Source: an uncultured Bacillota bacterium
Lineage (GTDB): Bacteria; Bacillota_I; Bacilli_A; RF39; UBA660
NCBI GenBank assembly: GCA_946407495.1
Contig: CAMJOB010000004.1
Location: 1-58,975 of the forward strand
Reading direction: 5' to 3'
DNA: 58,975 nt
Shown: positions 17,686-26,714 of the stretch, piece by piece
How positions within the stretch are numbered: the first letter of the stretch is position 1
Layout of the letters: the number at the start of each line of letters is the position of its first letter
Translations under genes and position numbers: made by a program
Notes under the pieces: model-generated
What the model was told of the DNA's origin: nothing
Database searches by the model: none
Seen by the model: only the letters and a program-made list of their open reading frames with translations

Positions 17686-18191
17686 TCTAAATTCTTATCA
17701 GTTAATAATTTATTATAAACACCTTCAATTTCTGCATACTTTAAAGAATATATGCGATAAGGTGTTTCATAATTCTTATTTTGAACAGAATCAATTAAAA
17801 GACAGGGGATTCCTTTCTTATTTAAGTCTTCAAAAATTCTAACGGAATCATCAATGAATACATCAACTTTTCCACGAATTGTTTCAGCCTTACTTAAGTG
17901 ATAACCAGGAATTTGATATAATGGGCTTTTAGGCAAACCTCTATCATTGAGATATTGTTTTGTCCATCGTTTATTGTTAATTCTACAACTACAATAAAGT
18001 CTTGGCTCAAAATCGGGTTTTCTTAAAAGAGGCAATCCTAACCAGAACTCACGTTCTTTAATAAGAATATTATTTACATTTCTTGTAATTGCCCAATCAA
18101 CTTTTGGAAACTTTCCAAATCTTTCAATATATCCTTGTGAAAATCCAGCGATAGTATCATCAATATCTAATCCTATTCGTAGTTTATTCAT
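17682..18191 (-). CDS. HAD-superfamily hydrolase
   Basis: 169 residues. The nucleophile motif is RIGLDIDDTIAGF (DxDxT) at the N-terminus, and VDVFIDDSVRIFEDL supplies the late acidic motif. These features resemble 5'-nucleotidase/polynucleotide phosphatase-type HAD proteins of phages. Substrate unknown. Overlaps the exonuclease gene by 4 bases. Confidence 0.8.
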   Translation of the reverse strand: MNKLRIGLDIDDTIAGFSQGYIERFGKFPKVDWAITRNVNNILIKEREFWLGLPLLRKPDFEPRLYCSCRINNKRWTKQYLNDRGLPKSPLYQIPGYHLSKAETIRGKVDVFIDDSVRIFEDLNKKGIPCLLIDSVQNKNYETPYRIYSLKYAEIEGVYNKLLTDKNLE

Positions 18192-18444
18192 ATTTATACA
18201 TTCTAATATTTGGAAAATTTGTTTTAACGAAGGCTATTAAGTCATCGTAATCATCAAAAGAATTATCAGATCTGCCATCGTTATCGTGAAATTCGTATTG
18301 TTCACTTAGAGGATTATAAAATAACAATCCTTTAGGATTATCCGTAAGAATAAAACCTATTAAAAAATCATCTGAGTTTATGACTTTTCTATTTTTTTCC
18401 TCGATTATTAACTCAGGAAGGGTTGAAAGAAAATTCGTCTCCAT
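18184..18444 (-). CDS. Hypothetical acidic protein
   Basis: 86 residues from METNFLSTLPE at 18444. Contains FLIGFILTDNPKGLLFYNPL followed by an acidic stretch (RSDNSFDDYDDLIAF). Not recognised. Begins inside the end of the 18413 gene, in the same operon. Confidence 0.62.
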   Translation of the reverse strand: METNFLSTLPELIIEEKNRKVINSDDFLIGFILTDNPKGLLFYNPLSEQYEFHDNDGRSDNSFDDYDDLIAFVKTNFPNIRMYKYE

Positions 18445-18646
18445 TGTATATATCTCCAATACTAAAATCTTGTTTATTTAATTCTTCTCGAAGTTCTCTC
18501 CAACTAGAAACATTACCAAAATCATAATCTTCTCTGAAAAGTTCTTCGAATTTTTCTTCAGCTTCAGCTAAAGAATTAGCTATTACATATTTGATAGTCG
18601 GACGATCTTGACTCAAATCATCCACAGGACAAATATATGTATTCAT
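18413..18646 (-). CDS. Small protein with SxxEA motif
   Basis: 77 residues. TIKYVIANSLAEAEEKFEEL shows the same strand-SxxEAxxKF pattern as the other small proteins here, followed by an acidic C-terminus. Overlaps the nuclease gene upstream by 4 bases. Function unknown. Confidence 0.66.
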   Translation of the reverse strand: MNTYICPVDDLSQDRPTIKYVIANSLAEAEEKFEELFREDYDFGNVSSWRELREELNKQDFSIGDIYNGDEFSFNPS

Positions 18647-19179
18647 TTCTTAATTAATTCGTAAAAATAGTCAAGTGGAATTATAGCAACAGCACCTTTA
18701 CTTATACTTCCTGGTTCTGGAGCTTTTTTCCATAAAAGACAAAATGGTTTAGATTTATCTGAACATTCTTCTGATATTCTAAAATAAGATGGAGTATTCA
18801 TTGTATATTTACACTGAATATTTACAGGAAGTTCATCTTCCATGTCTATAATATCAATCTTATTATTATCAGTAGACCTAGATTCTCCAGCTGCTCTTAT
18901 ACAACCTGGATAACCTATATCTTGAAGTTTATGAACAATTTCAGACTCAAAGGTACTACCTTTGTTCTTAGACTTTTTAGCTTGATAATGTCTTCTTGTA
19001 TGTTCATCTAACCATTCAAACTGTGTTTTATCTTTACCACCTGCACCTTTTCGATTTGCTCTTATCTTTATAGAATTGACGGTAATACCTGTCTTTTCAG
19101 ATGCTTCTTCTACAGAACTAAATTCTTCTGTATGACCGTCTTTGAATATCGCTTTACAAGCTGTGTTTAATTCAACCAC
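18643..19179 (-). CDS. Holliday-junction-resolvase-like PD-(D/E)XK nuclease with DNA-binding N-terminus
   Basis: 178 residues. The first 65 resemble a NUMOD-type DNA-binding module (FSSVEEASEKTGITVNSIKI). The catalytic domain starts KNKGSTFESEIVHKLQDIGY and carries STDNNKIDIIDMEDEL and VNIQCKYTM, the E...D...QxK set of RecU/Hjc-like enzymes. Probably resolves branched DNA in replication. Overlaps the primase gene by 13 bases. Confidence 0.75.
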   Translation of the reverse strand: MVELNTACKAIFKDGHTEEFSSVEEASEKTGITVNSIKIRANRKGAGGKDKTQFEWLDEHTRRHYQAKKSKNKGSTFESEIVHKLQDIGYPGCIRAAGESRSTDNNKIDIIDMEDELPVNIQCKYTMNTPSYFRISEECSDKSKPFCLLWKKAPEPGSISKGAVAIIPLDYFYELIKK

Positions 19180-20177
19180 CTACTTTTTAGCCATAATAAT
19201 TTTTCTTTTAAATAACTTATGAATTTCTCTTTACCTAATAATTTGCGAAGATCTGATATGTCTTTTGCTCCAGATTCTCTTGGAATCCAAATATATTTTA
19301 ATTCGGGATGTTTCTTTTTAATTTTATTCATATTACTAATTCCAGGTAAGTCATTATCATAAAGAACGTATATATTTGTAAAACGTTCTTTAAGTTTTTC
19401 TAATACTGAATCAGTTATAAATAAATTTTCCGAATTAGGAGCAATTGCTGTTATTCCTATAGAATATAATGTCATTACATCTTTCATAGATTTAGTAATG
19501 ACAAGAGTATTTCCTGTTTTGGGAAGTTGGTCAAAACCTTGAATTTTATTTGCGTTCCAGTTACTTAGAAACCTGTATTCTTTTCGTTTTGGGAAATAAA
19601 TTCTCCAAAGTTCAACCTTATCTTTAATGTTTCCGTAATAGCCAAATATCATATTGGTTCTTGATGAACTCGCGAACCTATTTCCATTTAACCATACGTT
19701 TTTACAAGAATAAACTTTAAACTTTTTAAGTATTTTTTCGTCTATTCCATATTTTTTCCACCATTTGAGTTCTGTATCAGTAAAATCTTGTATTTCTACA
19801 TTGATAATTGCTTGTCCAGAATCTACAAATTTAGGCACTTCTTTGATTTTAATTTCTTCTTTTTTAACAGAAGTTTTAATTAAACCAAAATCAGAAGCTA
19901 TGATTTTTAATGCTTTATGATAACTACATTCGTATTTAGTCATTACAACATTAACGAAATTACCATAGAAAGCACCACTAAAATCCTTAAAGATAAGTTC
20001 TCCAGATTTATTTCTAAAGAATGAACAAGTAGGAGTTTTATCTCCCCTCAAAGGAGATCTGAATAATCCTTTTTTAACAGGAATACCCAAATAATGTGTC
20101 ATATAAGTTTCTTCGCTAAACTTAGATAAAAGAAATTCTTTAGTTATTTCTTGTTCAAATTCAAAATTTAATTTCAT
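19167..20177 (-). CDS. DNA primase (DnaG-like, TOPRIM)
   Basis: 336 residues; makes RNA primers. The N-terminal domain FRSPLRGDKTPTCSFF and FKDFSGAFYGNFVNVV corresponds to the CHC2 zinc domain but lacks its Cys/His ligands. The TOPRIM part is TLVITKSMKDVMTL and IYVLYDNDLPG. Length fits small phage primases. Lies 22 kb from the polymerase in the same direction. Confidence 0.88.
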   Translation of the reverse strand: MKLNFEFEQEITKEFLLSKFSEETYMTHYLGIPVKKGLFRSPLRGDKTPTCSFFRNKSGELIFKDFSGAFYGNFVNVVMTKYECSYHKALKIIASDFGLIKTSVKKEEIKIKEVPKFVDSGQAIINVEIQDFTDTELKWWKKYGIDEKILKKFKVYSCKNVWLNGNRFASSSRTNMIFGYYGNIKDKVELWRIYFPKRKEYRFLSNWNANKIQGFDQLPKTGNTLVITKSMKDVMTLYSIGITAIAPNSENLFITDSVLEKLKERFTNIYVLYDNDLPGISNMNKIKKKHPELKYIWIPRESGAKDISDLRKLLGKEKFISYLKEKLLWLKSRWLN

Positions 20178-20221
20178 CTTTAAAATAAATTAATATTATC
20201 TAATATAAATTATTTTAATGA

Positions 20222-20256
20222 GAAATTAAAATAAAACTTACCCGAAGGTAAGTTTT
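20222..20256 (-). terminator. Intrinsic terminator
   Basis: Minus strand AAAACTTACC and GGTAAGTTTT share a stem of at least 9 bp closed by a TTCG-type tetraloop, followed by an ATTTTAATTT tail. Placed 6 bases after the SSB stop. Confidence 0.85.
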
Positions 20257-20262
20257 ACGTTG

Positions 20263-20958
20263 TTAATCCATCAGACCTGCGAAATCATCAATTACATTTT
20301 CTGATCCCTTATCAGATTTGCTATCTGAAGGTGCTTCTGTGTCAGCCATCTTTGTTGGAGCAGCTGTTTCATACTTCTTCTTCTCATCAAGTTCATAATT
20401 AGAGAAAGCTACAGCGTCACCAATGAAAGTGTCAGAAGTATAAGGATTTCCGTCCTTACTGATTCTACAATAAACAGGAAGACCACAGAAAATCTTACCA
20501 TCATTGTTCTTTCCAACAAGCTTAAGCTTTGGAGACTTATCAGTCTTCTCGTTAAGAATCTTCTTTACGAGACCAATAAGTGTGTCATAACTATCAATCT
20601 TACTTCCATTCTTCTTAAGAATGTCAAGTCCTGTTGATGTAAATGCTGCAATAACCTGTGCAATAAACACAAGATTAGATTCATGATTAGATGGAATCCA
20701 ACGCTCTACGCCGTTCTTATCCTTATATGATTTACGATCGTTATTAGTAGGTTCAAAGAAACGTTCGGTATACTTACCCTCCTTGAACTCGAAAACGAAA
20801 TCCCAAGCTCTCCACTCAGAACCGTCTTGACGTTTACCTTTAATAACGTCGCTAATTCCACCAAACTTTACATTCTCATAGATATTCCAAGGACGAGGAC
20901 CACCAACTGCTGTTGGCTTAACTGTTTCAAAACCACCAAAATTAAATCCGTTACTCAT
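20263..20958 (-). CDS. Single-stranded DNA-binding protein-like
   Basis: 231 residues. A beta-rich core (WDFVFEFKEGKYTERFFEPT, PKLKLVGKNNDGKIFCGLPV) is followed by a low-complexity tail and an acidic C-terminus ending VIDDFAGLMD, like the protein-interaction tip of SSB. Position between primase and recombination genes agrees. Fold assignment is by pattern, not by strong motif. Confidence 0.68.
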   Translation of the reverse strand: MSNGFNFGGFETVKPTAVGGPRPWNIYENVKFGGISDVIKGKRQDGSEWRAWDFVFEFKEGKYTERFFEPTNNDRKSYKDKNGVERWIPSNHESNLVFIAQVIAAFTSTGLDILKKNGSKIDSYDTLIGLVKKILNEKTDKSPKLKLVGKNNDGKIFCGLPVYCRISKDGNPYTSDTFIGDAVAFSNYELDEKKKYETAAPTKMADTEAPSDSKSDKGSENVIDDFAGLMD

Positions 20959-20968
20959 TTTTCAAAAA

Positions 20969-21556
20969 TTAAATTGTTAATTCAAAATTAAAAACTTCAG
21001 TTTTTTCATCTTCTTTACTTGATTCGTCGAGTAGATCAACTAATGCTTCGTCAACCTCCTCTTCATCTTCATCATCTATTTCTACAACTTCACTCTTTAC
21101 CTCTGGTACAGCAGAAGGACGAGGTTTATTACCAACTAAGATAAATAAACCTGACTTAGAAGGATGAGGTTCAAATGTAAATTGATCACCGTATTGAGAC
21201 AATTCTTCATTTGCTTTACCTCTACAACTAACAGTTAAACTTTTAGAAAGTTTATTTCCTGCTTTTGTACCAAATGTAGTGTTAGATCCAATTATAGGAA
21301 CAAATACATTACCTTGTTTCTCGTACTTAATTTCTATACGATCATCAGGTGACACACCAAGTAATTCGGCAGCTCCTGTTGTAATGGTATATTTATTTGT
21401 TTCTAGAATTAACCTTGCTGTAGTATCCTCAGAAACTGCTGACTCTTTCTTCTTAGTAGCAGATTTCTTTTTAGAGATTGTTAGATCTCTACATTCTCCT
21501 GTTTCAGGATCGACAGCCATAAAACTGTCGGTCTCAGGATCGAAATAAACTTCCAT
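20969..21556 (-). CDS. Hypothetical phage protein with acidic tail
   Basis: 195 residues from MEVYFDPETDS at 21556, 11 bases after the upstream stop. Lysine-rich linker (SKKKSATKKKES), a beta-rich centre (KYTITTGAAELLGVSPDDRI) and a very acidic C-terminus (EIDDEDEEEVDEALVDLLDE). Probably works with the SSB-like protein; function unknown. Confidence 0.68.
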   Translation of the reverse strand: MEVYFDPETDSFMAVDPETGECRDLTISKKKSATKKKESAVSEDTTARLILETNKYTITTGAAELLGVSPDDRIEIKYEKQGNVFVPIIGSNTTFGTKAGNKLSKSLTVSCRGKANEELSQYGDQFTFEPHPSKSGLFILVGNKPRPSAVPEVKSEVVEIDDEDEEEVDEALVDLLDESSKEDEKTEVFNFELTI

Positions 21557-21566
21557 TTTTATAAGA

Positions 21567-23466
21567 TTAATCTTCATTGTCATACTCCTCTATTCTTGAA
21601 ATTACTTTCTGTAAATCATTATCAATAAGTAGATCTTCAAACATTCCCATTGGGGACTTAGCTGTACAAGTTCCATCTGAGTTAGTCTTAAACATATATT
21701 TAGGATTACCGTCGTCATCACGTGTTACTTCAGTAAAGAAAACATATGTAAACAGACCTTCAAGAGTAATAACGTTATCAATCATTTTCGTTAAAATTAC
21801 ATAAATTTTTTATTTGATATAATTACTATCAAATTTATGCCTACCGTATTTCTACGGGAACTGACTATGTATTCATAAATTCTTTATATTTAATAAATTT
21901 AAACCCTTTTACATCATTTATTTTATGATTACAACAATTTGATATACTACAAGTACTAATTCCTGTTTTAGTACTTGCCAAAACAGCAGTTTTAAAAATT
22001 TCAATTAAATTATTATTTAAATCTAATTGAACTATACTATTATCAGTATATGTATTTATTTCAAAGTTATCATTTTCAAATCTCCAAATAAATCCACCTG
22101 CTGTTTTATGATTTGGTTTATGATTACAACAATGACTAATATTAGCTCTATCTATATTTAATTCATTAGCTGCATCTACTGCACAATCCCAAATTTTTAT
22201 AAAATTACCTTTTTTATCAAATTGTTTAATCTTTTTTCCTTGTAAACTTCGTATTGAATTTTTTAATTTCTGTTTTGTTTCTTCAGAACGTTTTATTCCT
22301 TGAAGTCCTTTAGAAATTTTTTCTTTTGTTATTTCATCACGATGTTTACCTCTTAATTTAGAAGCTCTTTTTTCAATAGATTCTTTAGAAAATTTTTGGT
22401 TTTGATTTCCATCACCACCATCTGTAAGATTAGTTAAATTAAATCCCCAAATTCTTAATTGAGAAATCCAATATTGTTCTAACCATTTCCAATCTTCATT
22501 TTCTGAAAATTCCATTGAATCTAATTCAAGAATAATTATTTTAAAACCATCTTCTAATTCTTTATTTATCCAATTATAATTATGGTTTTTAAAATCTTTA
22601 TTCATTTTATGACGTTTAGCATCTAATAAATGTTGCGAAAGTCTTCTAGTTAATTTTTGTTTAGATTTACCTACATACCTGATATTATCAGGATTTCTTG
22701 TAGAACTTAAAGTATAAATTTTTATATTCATAATTATTATAATTTTATTACAACAAATATAATATAAAAAATTTACACCTCAAATTAAAATATATAAAAT
22801 TTACATCCCCATTTCAAAATTGATTAATTACTTCAATTTCTACGTAGCCGATCCGCTACTAGTCGATACACGCGCCCAAAATAGTCTAGAATTCTATTTT
22901 TGCTTGGCTCGGCATTGTCATACAATTAATCTCACGATTTGTGCTTCAGATTTCGCCGAATTAGGGGTTATACTGGCAAAATATTATTTACCTTGAGTCT
23001 TAATCTTATAATAAGGATTAAGTTTATCACCTGTATTCTCACTATGAGTAAGAATAACAACATACAAATCATCACGAAGATTCATAGAATCCTTAATAAC
23101 TTGATAAGCATGTTGAGCCATTTGAGTAAACTTATCATATCCTTTATCACCAGCTCTATCCATAGCTTCAAAGCCCATTACATACTGATAATCATCAATA
23201 ATAACAGTCTTTATGTGTGGAAGTTTAGAGTCGATTAATTTAAGCATCTTTCCAATATAATCAACATTAGATGCTGTGAAGAAATTACCTGAAATCTCCT
23301 TTGTTGTAGGATCGATTTTAAATGTAGGATATTTCTTCTTTGCTCCTTTTGTTCCAGGACGTTTTCCAGTAGTTGATATTATAAAAGTTTCTTCTGGATT
23401 AAGATTTCTAATACTAGTGGTCTTACCAGAGCCACTTTCTCCTACAACTGCAATTAATTCTGCCAT
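21567..23466 (-). CDS. Sak4-like recombination ATPase, split by a group I intron
   Basis: RecA-fold ATPase of phage recombination. Exon 1 is 22990-23466 and exon 2 is 21567-21788; joined they give 232 residues. Walker A is GESGSGKTTS, Walker B KTVIIDDYQY, then YVVILTHSEN. Exon 1 ends KIKTQG and exon 2 continues KMIDNVITLEGLFTYVFFTE and TAKSPMGMF, the usual C-terminus of this family, so neither piece is complete alone. Read unspliced, exon 1 stops two codons after the junction. Sits between DnaB and SSB-like genes. Confidence 0.9.
21865..22731 (-). CDS. GIY-YIG homing endonuclease with NUMOD repeats
   Basis: 288 residues; cuts intronless alleles to spread the intron. The GIY-YIG domain starts IYTLSSTRNPDNIRYVGKS (the Y..Y.G strand pair) and has RRLSQHLLDAK and WLEQYWISQLRIWGF (catalytic E region). 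NUMOD3-like FSKESIEKRASKLRGKH and SEETKQKLKNS follow, then two NUMOD1-type repeats (IKIWDCAVDAANELNIDRAN; IEIFKTAVLASTKTGIST). Its last codons overlap the intron P7 strand. Confidence 0.93.
   Translation of the reverse strand: MNIKIYTLSSTRNPDNIRYVGKSKQKLTRRLSQHLLDAKRHKMNKDFKNHNYNWINKELEDGFKIIILELDSMEFSENEDWKWLEQYWISQLRIWGFNLTNLTDGGDGNQNQKFSKESIEKRASKLRGKHRDEITKEKISKGLQGIKRSEETKQKLKNSIRSLQGKKIKQFDKKGNFIKIWDCAVDAANELNIDRANISHCCNHKPNHKTAGGFIWRFENDNFEINTYTDNSIVQLDLNNNLIEIFKTAVLASTKTGISTCSISNCCNHKINDVKGFKFIKYKEFMNT
22754..22784 (-). promoter_or_regulatory. Promoter inside the intron for the GIY-YIG gene
   Basis: Minus strand TTTG-N19-TATATTTG ends 23 bases before the endonuclease ATG. It allows the homing gene to be transcribed separately from the host gene. 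Confidence 0.75.
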
Positions 23467-23468
23467 AT

Positions 23469-24569
23469 TTATAAGTTAAATTTAAATGATTTATTATTTG
23501 TATTCTCATCTAAAACACTATTATTATCTGGCATTTCTTGCTTTTTCCAAAGCCAATCTGGAGTTTTATATTTTTCTACGTCAAATATTTCTTCTGGTTT
23601 AGGTAATTCTACCCAGATATTAGATTTGCCATAGAAAGCACAACTGTCTTCTACATTAGATTCACCATATCTATTTTTAATACATACAATACTTCTAAAT
23701 GTATCGCCAAATTGTACTATATCGTATTTATTATGAGTTTTCAATTTATCAACATTAGGATTATAAATTGCTAATGTAATATCAGAATCCTCATACGGAA
23801 CATTAGTTTCCTTAACATCAGACATTTGAGGCAAATACATACCTAATTGTCTTCTTGCAGATGAAGATTGATCTCTATTAGATTGCATAATAGCAAGCGG
23901 ACTAATTCCACAAGTATTACGAAGATAAACAAAGTAATTTGATAATAAATCAATTTCTTGCTTTTTAGTTCTTCCTGCTTTAGTACGAAGTAATCCCATA
24001 TGATCAACAACAACCAAATAAGTTAAATTTGGATTGTTCGGATAATATATTTTACGAGTTCCTTGCTCTTCAAATTTACCCTTTTCTTCTAAATCTTCTT
24101 TAAGTTTAGCATAAATTGTATCAGCATTAGCTCCTTTATCGAATATTTTAAGTTTAGATTCTACCTTTTTCAACCAAGGCATACACTCTAAAACTATTTT
24201 ATAATATTCGTCTGGAAGTCTATAATTTCTCTTTTTAGAAAGTAATTCTTTAAAAGAAATTTCAATGTGATACTTTTCAAATATGTAAATACAAAGAAGT
24301 TTAGCAAGAATGATTTCTGCTTTCATCTCTAATGAAAATAAATAAACAAAGAAATCATCATCGTCAATATGTTCCATTAATGGTCTATAAATATAAGCAT
24401 ACATCATGAGATTTGATTTACCACAACCTGAACCTGCAAATAATAGTGTATATGTTTGTTTACATACACCATCTACAATATTTTCAAGTTTTGGTAATCC
24501 CATAGTATATCCCCAATTCGAACCATCTCTACCGTTTGTGATTTGTGTTAATAAGGAATTACTAATCAT
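23469..24569 (-). CDS. Replicative DNA helicase, DnaB-like
   Basis: 366 residues; RecA-core hexameric helicase without the DnaB N-terminal domain. Walker A LLFAGSGCGKSNLMM, FSLEMKAEIILAK (motif 1a), TYLVVVDHMGLL (Walker B, motif H2), then PLAIMQSNRDQSS (motif H3) and a C-terminal arginine region. Followed directly by the Sak4-like gene. Confidence 0.88.
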   Translation of the reverse strand: MISNSLLTQITNGRDGSNWGYTMGLPKLENIVDGVCKQTYTLLFAGSGCGKSNLMMYAYIYRPLMEHIDDDDFFVYLFSLEMKAEIILAKLLCIYIFEKYHIEISFKELLSKKRNYRLPDEYYKIVLECMPWLKKVESKLKIFDKGANADTIYAKLKEDLEEKGKFEEQGTRKIYYPNNPNLTYLVVVDHMGLLRTKAGRTKKQEIDLLSNYFVYLRNTCGISPLAIMQSNRDQSSSARRQLGMYLPQMSDVKETNVPYEDSDITLAIYNPNVDKLKTHNKYDIVQFGDTFRSIVCIKNRYGESNVEDSCAFYGKSNIWVELPKPEEIFDVEKYKTPDWLWKKQEMPDNNSVLDENTNNKSFKFNL

Positions 24570-25186
24570 AACATTCTGACATTATTTACATTAATTGTAT
24601 TTCCTCCGTCACGGAGTGCCTGTAAATCTAGCCAGCTGTGATCACAAATAAAGTTCGCTAACGATTTATTTATGTCTATATTATTTTCTGTTGCCCAATC
24701 TAACAAACCGATTATTTCTCGGTGTGTTTCAGGATTCCACTTGATTATTTTACCATACTTACGCCAAGCATCTTCAAGGTCTATAAATTTCTTTGATACA
24801 TTTCTTATTCCTACAAGATTACCATTAATGTTAGCAAATTGTGGATAATGTTCAAATAATTCTTCACCCATATCTCCTGACGCTCGGTAAAAGTTCTTTA
24901 AGAAATTCTTATTAAACTCTATTTCGTAAATATCAAGTGATTCTCCTTTATTGGGAATGTTATAACTTTTTAAAATAATTCCTTTATTTTGTAATGAAAT
25001 TAATATGTTTCTAAAATCTCCTCTTACGTCTTCTGGAATACTTAAATATTTGACAAGATATTCTTTTTCTTCATCGCTTTCTTGTGCTAGAAGTAAAAGT
25101 CTTGTTACAAACATTTCGGTTGGTGTTATCTCATATTTCTCAATAAGAGCTAATTCTTCGTCAATATTAAAATTTAATTTTTGCAC
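24566..25186 (-). CDS. Hypothetical, possible helicase partner
   Basis: 206 residues; 4-base overlap with the DnaB-like gene. N-terminal helices similar to a winged helix (TPTEMFVTRLLLLAQ, EYLVKYLSIPEDVRGDFRNI, LQNKGIILKSYNI), then a helical C-terminus. By position and fold it could be a helicase loader or initiator, but no motif proves it. Confidence 0.68.
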   Translation of the reverse strand: MQKLNFNIDEELALIEKYEITPTEMFVTRLLLLAQESDEEKEYLVKYLSIPEDVRGDFRNILISLQNKGIILKSYNIPNKGESLDIYEIEFNKNFLKNFYRASGDMGEELFEHYPQFANINGNLVGIRNVSKKFIDLEDAWRKYGKIIKWNPETHREIIGLLDWATENNIDINKSLANFICDHSWLDLQALRDGGNTINVNNVRML

Positions 25187-25234
25187 TATGTAGTTAAAAT
25201 TAGTTTATAAGAACTAATCTATGCTACAAATCGT

Positions 25235-25432
25235 TTAAACTTCTTTCGAAGGGTTATCCTTTGCAAATTCTTTATAAAAGTCATTAGAAAGTTCAGTACT
25301 TCTTCTTATTACTTTAATCATGTCTATATTATGTTCTTTTACAAAACAATTTGCTTCATAATCAGACATTTTTACAAGAGTATTACTCAATTGATTAAGC
25401 AATACCAATTCAAGCATTCTTTCTACTGTCAT
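25235..25432 (-). CDS. Hypothetical small helical protein
   Basis: 65 residues, all helical, hydrophobic heptads (MLELVLLNQLSNTLVKMSDY). One base from the SF2 helicase gene upstream. Not recognised. Confidence 0.62.
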   Translation of the reverse strand: MTVERMLELVLLNQLSNTLVKMSDYEANCFVKEHNIDMIKVIRRSTELSNDFYKEFAKDNPSKEV

Positions 25433-25433
25433 T

Positions 25434-26714
25434 TTAAAATCTAAAAGTTAATTTTTGTATTTTCTTTTTATACGGTTTAGGTTCTTCATAATTAAGAACT
25501 GCTTCTAACCCTGTCTCATCAATAGTTATGTATTGAGATTTAGAATGTGCTTTTCTAAACCATTCTGTTTCAGCTGTATCATTTATAACTAAGTTAAAGA
25601 TTTCAGCTTGCTTATTTTCTTGTGCTCTACAAACTCTTCCTACTCTTTGAACTGCTTTAATTTTAGAAGAATCAATTCCTAACATTATTGCTATCGACAA
25701 ATCTGGAATATTTAAACCTTCATTTGCTTTTGCAATAGTGTTAATAACTTGTATATCCCCACTTTCTAATTCTTCTAAAGTAGCTCTTCCTTTCTTTTTA
25801 GAGTCCTTTCCACTGTAAACTTTACCTATTCCAATGGCTTCTGCCATTTTAATATTATTAGAAAAGGTAATTATTTTAGCATAAGGACGAGATTGAATAA
25901 TTTTTCTTGCAACTTCAATCTTTTTAGGATGATTATTAATAAACGCTTTTCTACCTTGTAATGCTCTCATAAAAGCAGTAGAATGGTAGATAATCGATTT
26001 AAGAGTAGCTGATTTCTCTTCTTGTGTTCCATTTGGACATAATCTATCTCTATAGGCAATTCTTGTTAAATATCCTTTCGGACCTACCATAGACATAACT
26101 AATCCAAAGTCATAATTAAAGAAACCAAAATGTTCATTGAACTCTTTATTTAAGTTCTTATAAGTTTGTATATCATCTACGTCAATCAATACTTGATATT
26201 CTTTATACTTAGAAATCCAACCATTAAACTCACATTCTTCCAATGGAATTTCATCACATACAGGACAATATTGTTTAATGATTGCTTCTTTACCATCTAA
26301 TCTTTCTATAGTTGCAGTAAGACCTAATATTAATTTATATTTGACCTTACTGAAAACTTGTTGAAATAAATCGGACGCGAATCTATGGATTTCATCCAAT
26401 ATTAATAGATCGCATGTATATGTTGTTTCGTGTAATACAACAGTATTGACTACTTCTACAGAACAATTTAATCCATATCCCAGATTGTCAAGAATACCTT
26501 CCCATTGTTCTTTTAAAGTGGTAGTAGGAACTACAATTAAAAATCTAAACTGAGGTTTAATTTTTAATACCTTTCCTATAAGATTTGTGCCAACTCTCGT
26601 CTTTCCAAATCCAGTAGCACCTACAACTGTAGCTTTACCTTTAAATTTTTTCCAATTTTCAATACATTGAGCTTGACGCTCGTCTCTACTGATAGGACCA
26701 AATAAATTATTCAC
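25434..26714 (-). CDS. Superfamily 2 DNA helicase (UvsW/DEAH type)
   Basis: 426 residues. Motif I VVGATGFGKTRVG, motif Ia IVVPTTTLKEQW, motif II LLILDEIHRFAS (DEIH), motif III LGLTATIER, motif V/VI VINTIAKANEGLN and AVQRVGRVCRAQ. These fit a branch-migrating or fork-reversing helicase. Overlaps the upstream gene by 8 bases. Confidence 0.9.
   Translation of the reverse strand: MNNLFGPISRDERQAQCIENWKKFKGKATVVGATGFGKTRVGTNLIGKVLKIKPQFRFLIVVPTTTLKEQWEGILDNLGYGLNCSVEVVNTVVLHETTYTCDLLILDEIHRFASDLFQQVFSKVKYKLILGLTATIERLDGKEAIIKQYCPVCDEIPLEECEFNGWISKYKEYQVLIDVDDIQTYKNLNKEFNEHFGFFNYDFGLVMSMVGPKGYLTRIAYRDRLCPNGTQEEKSATLKSIIYHSTAFMRALQGRKAFINNHPKKIEVARKIIQSRPYAKIITFSNNIKMAEAIGIGKVYSGKDSKKKGRATLEELESGDIQVINTIAKANEGLNIPDLSIAIMLGIDSSKIKAVQRVGRVCRAQENKQAEIFNLVINDTAETEWFRKAHSKSQYITIDETGLEAVLNYEEPKPYKKKIQKLTFRF

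Larger units (their letters stand above)
21789..22989 (-). mobile_element. Group I intron with GIY-YIG homing endonuclease gene
   Basis: 1201 nt. P1 forms from exon GGT plus intron AAA pairing with TTTGCC, with U.G at the 5' splice site (22990). P and Q elements: AATTCGGCGAAA and AATGCCGAGCCAAG. The R region is GTGTATCGACTAG; the 3' half has ACATAGTC (P7 partner), P9 CCGTA-GAAA-TACGG and the terminal G at 21789. P10 pairs exon 2 AAAA with TTTT beside the guide. The GIY-YIG gene sits in the loop before P7 3'. Splicing restores the ATPase frame exactly. Confidence 0.93.
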
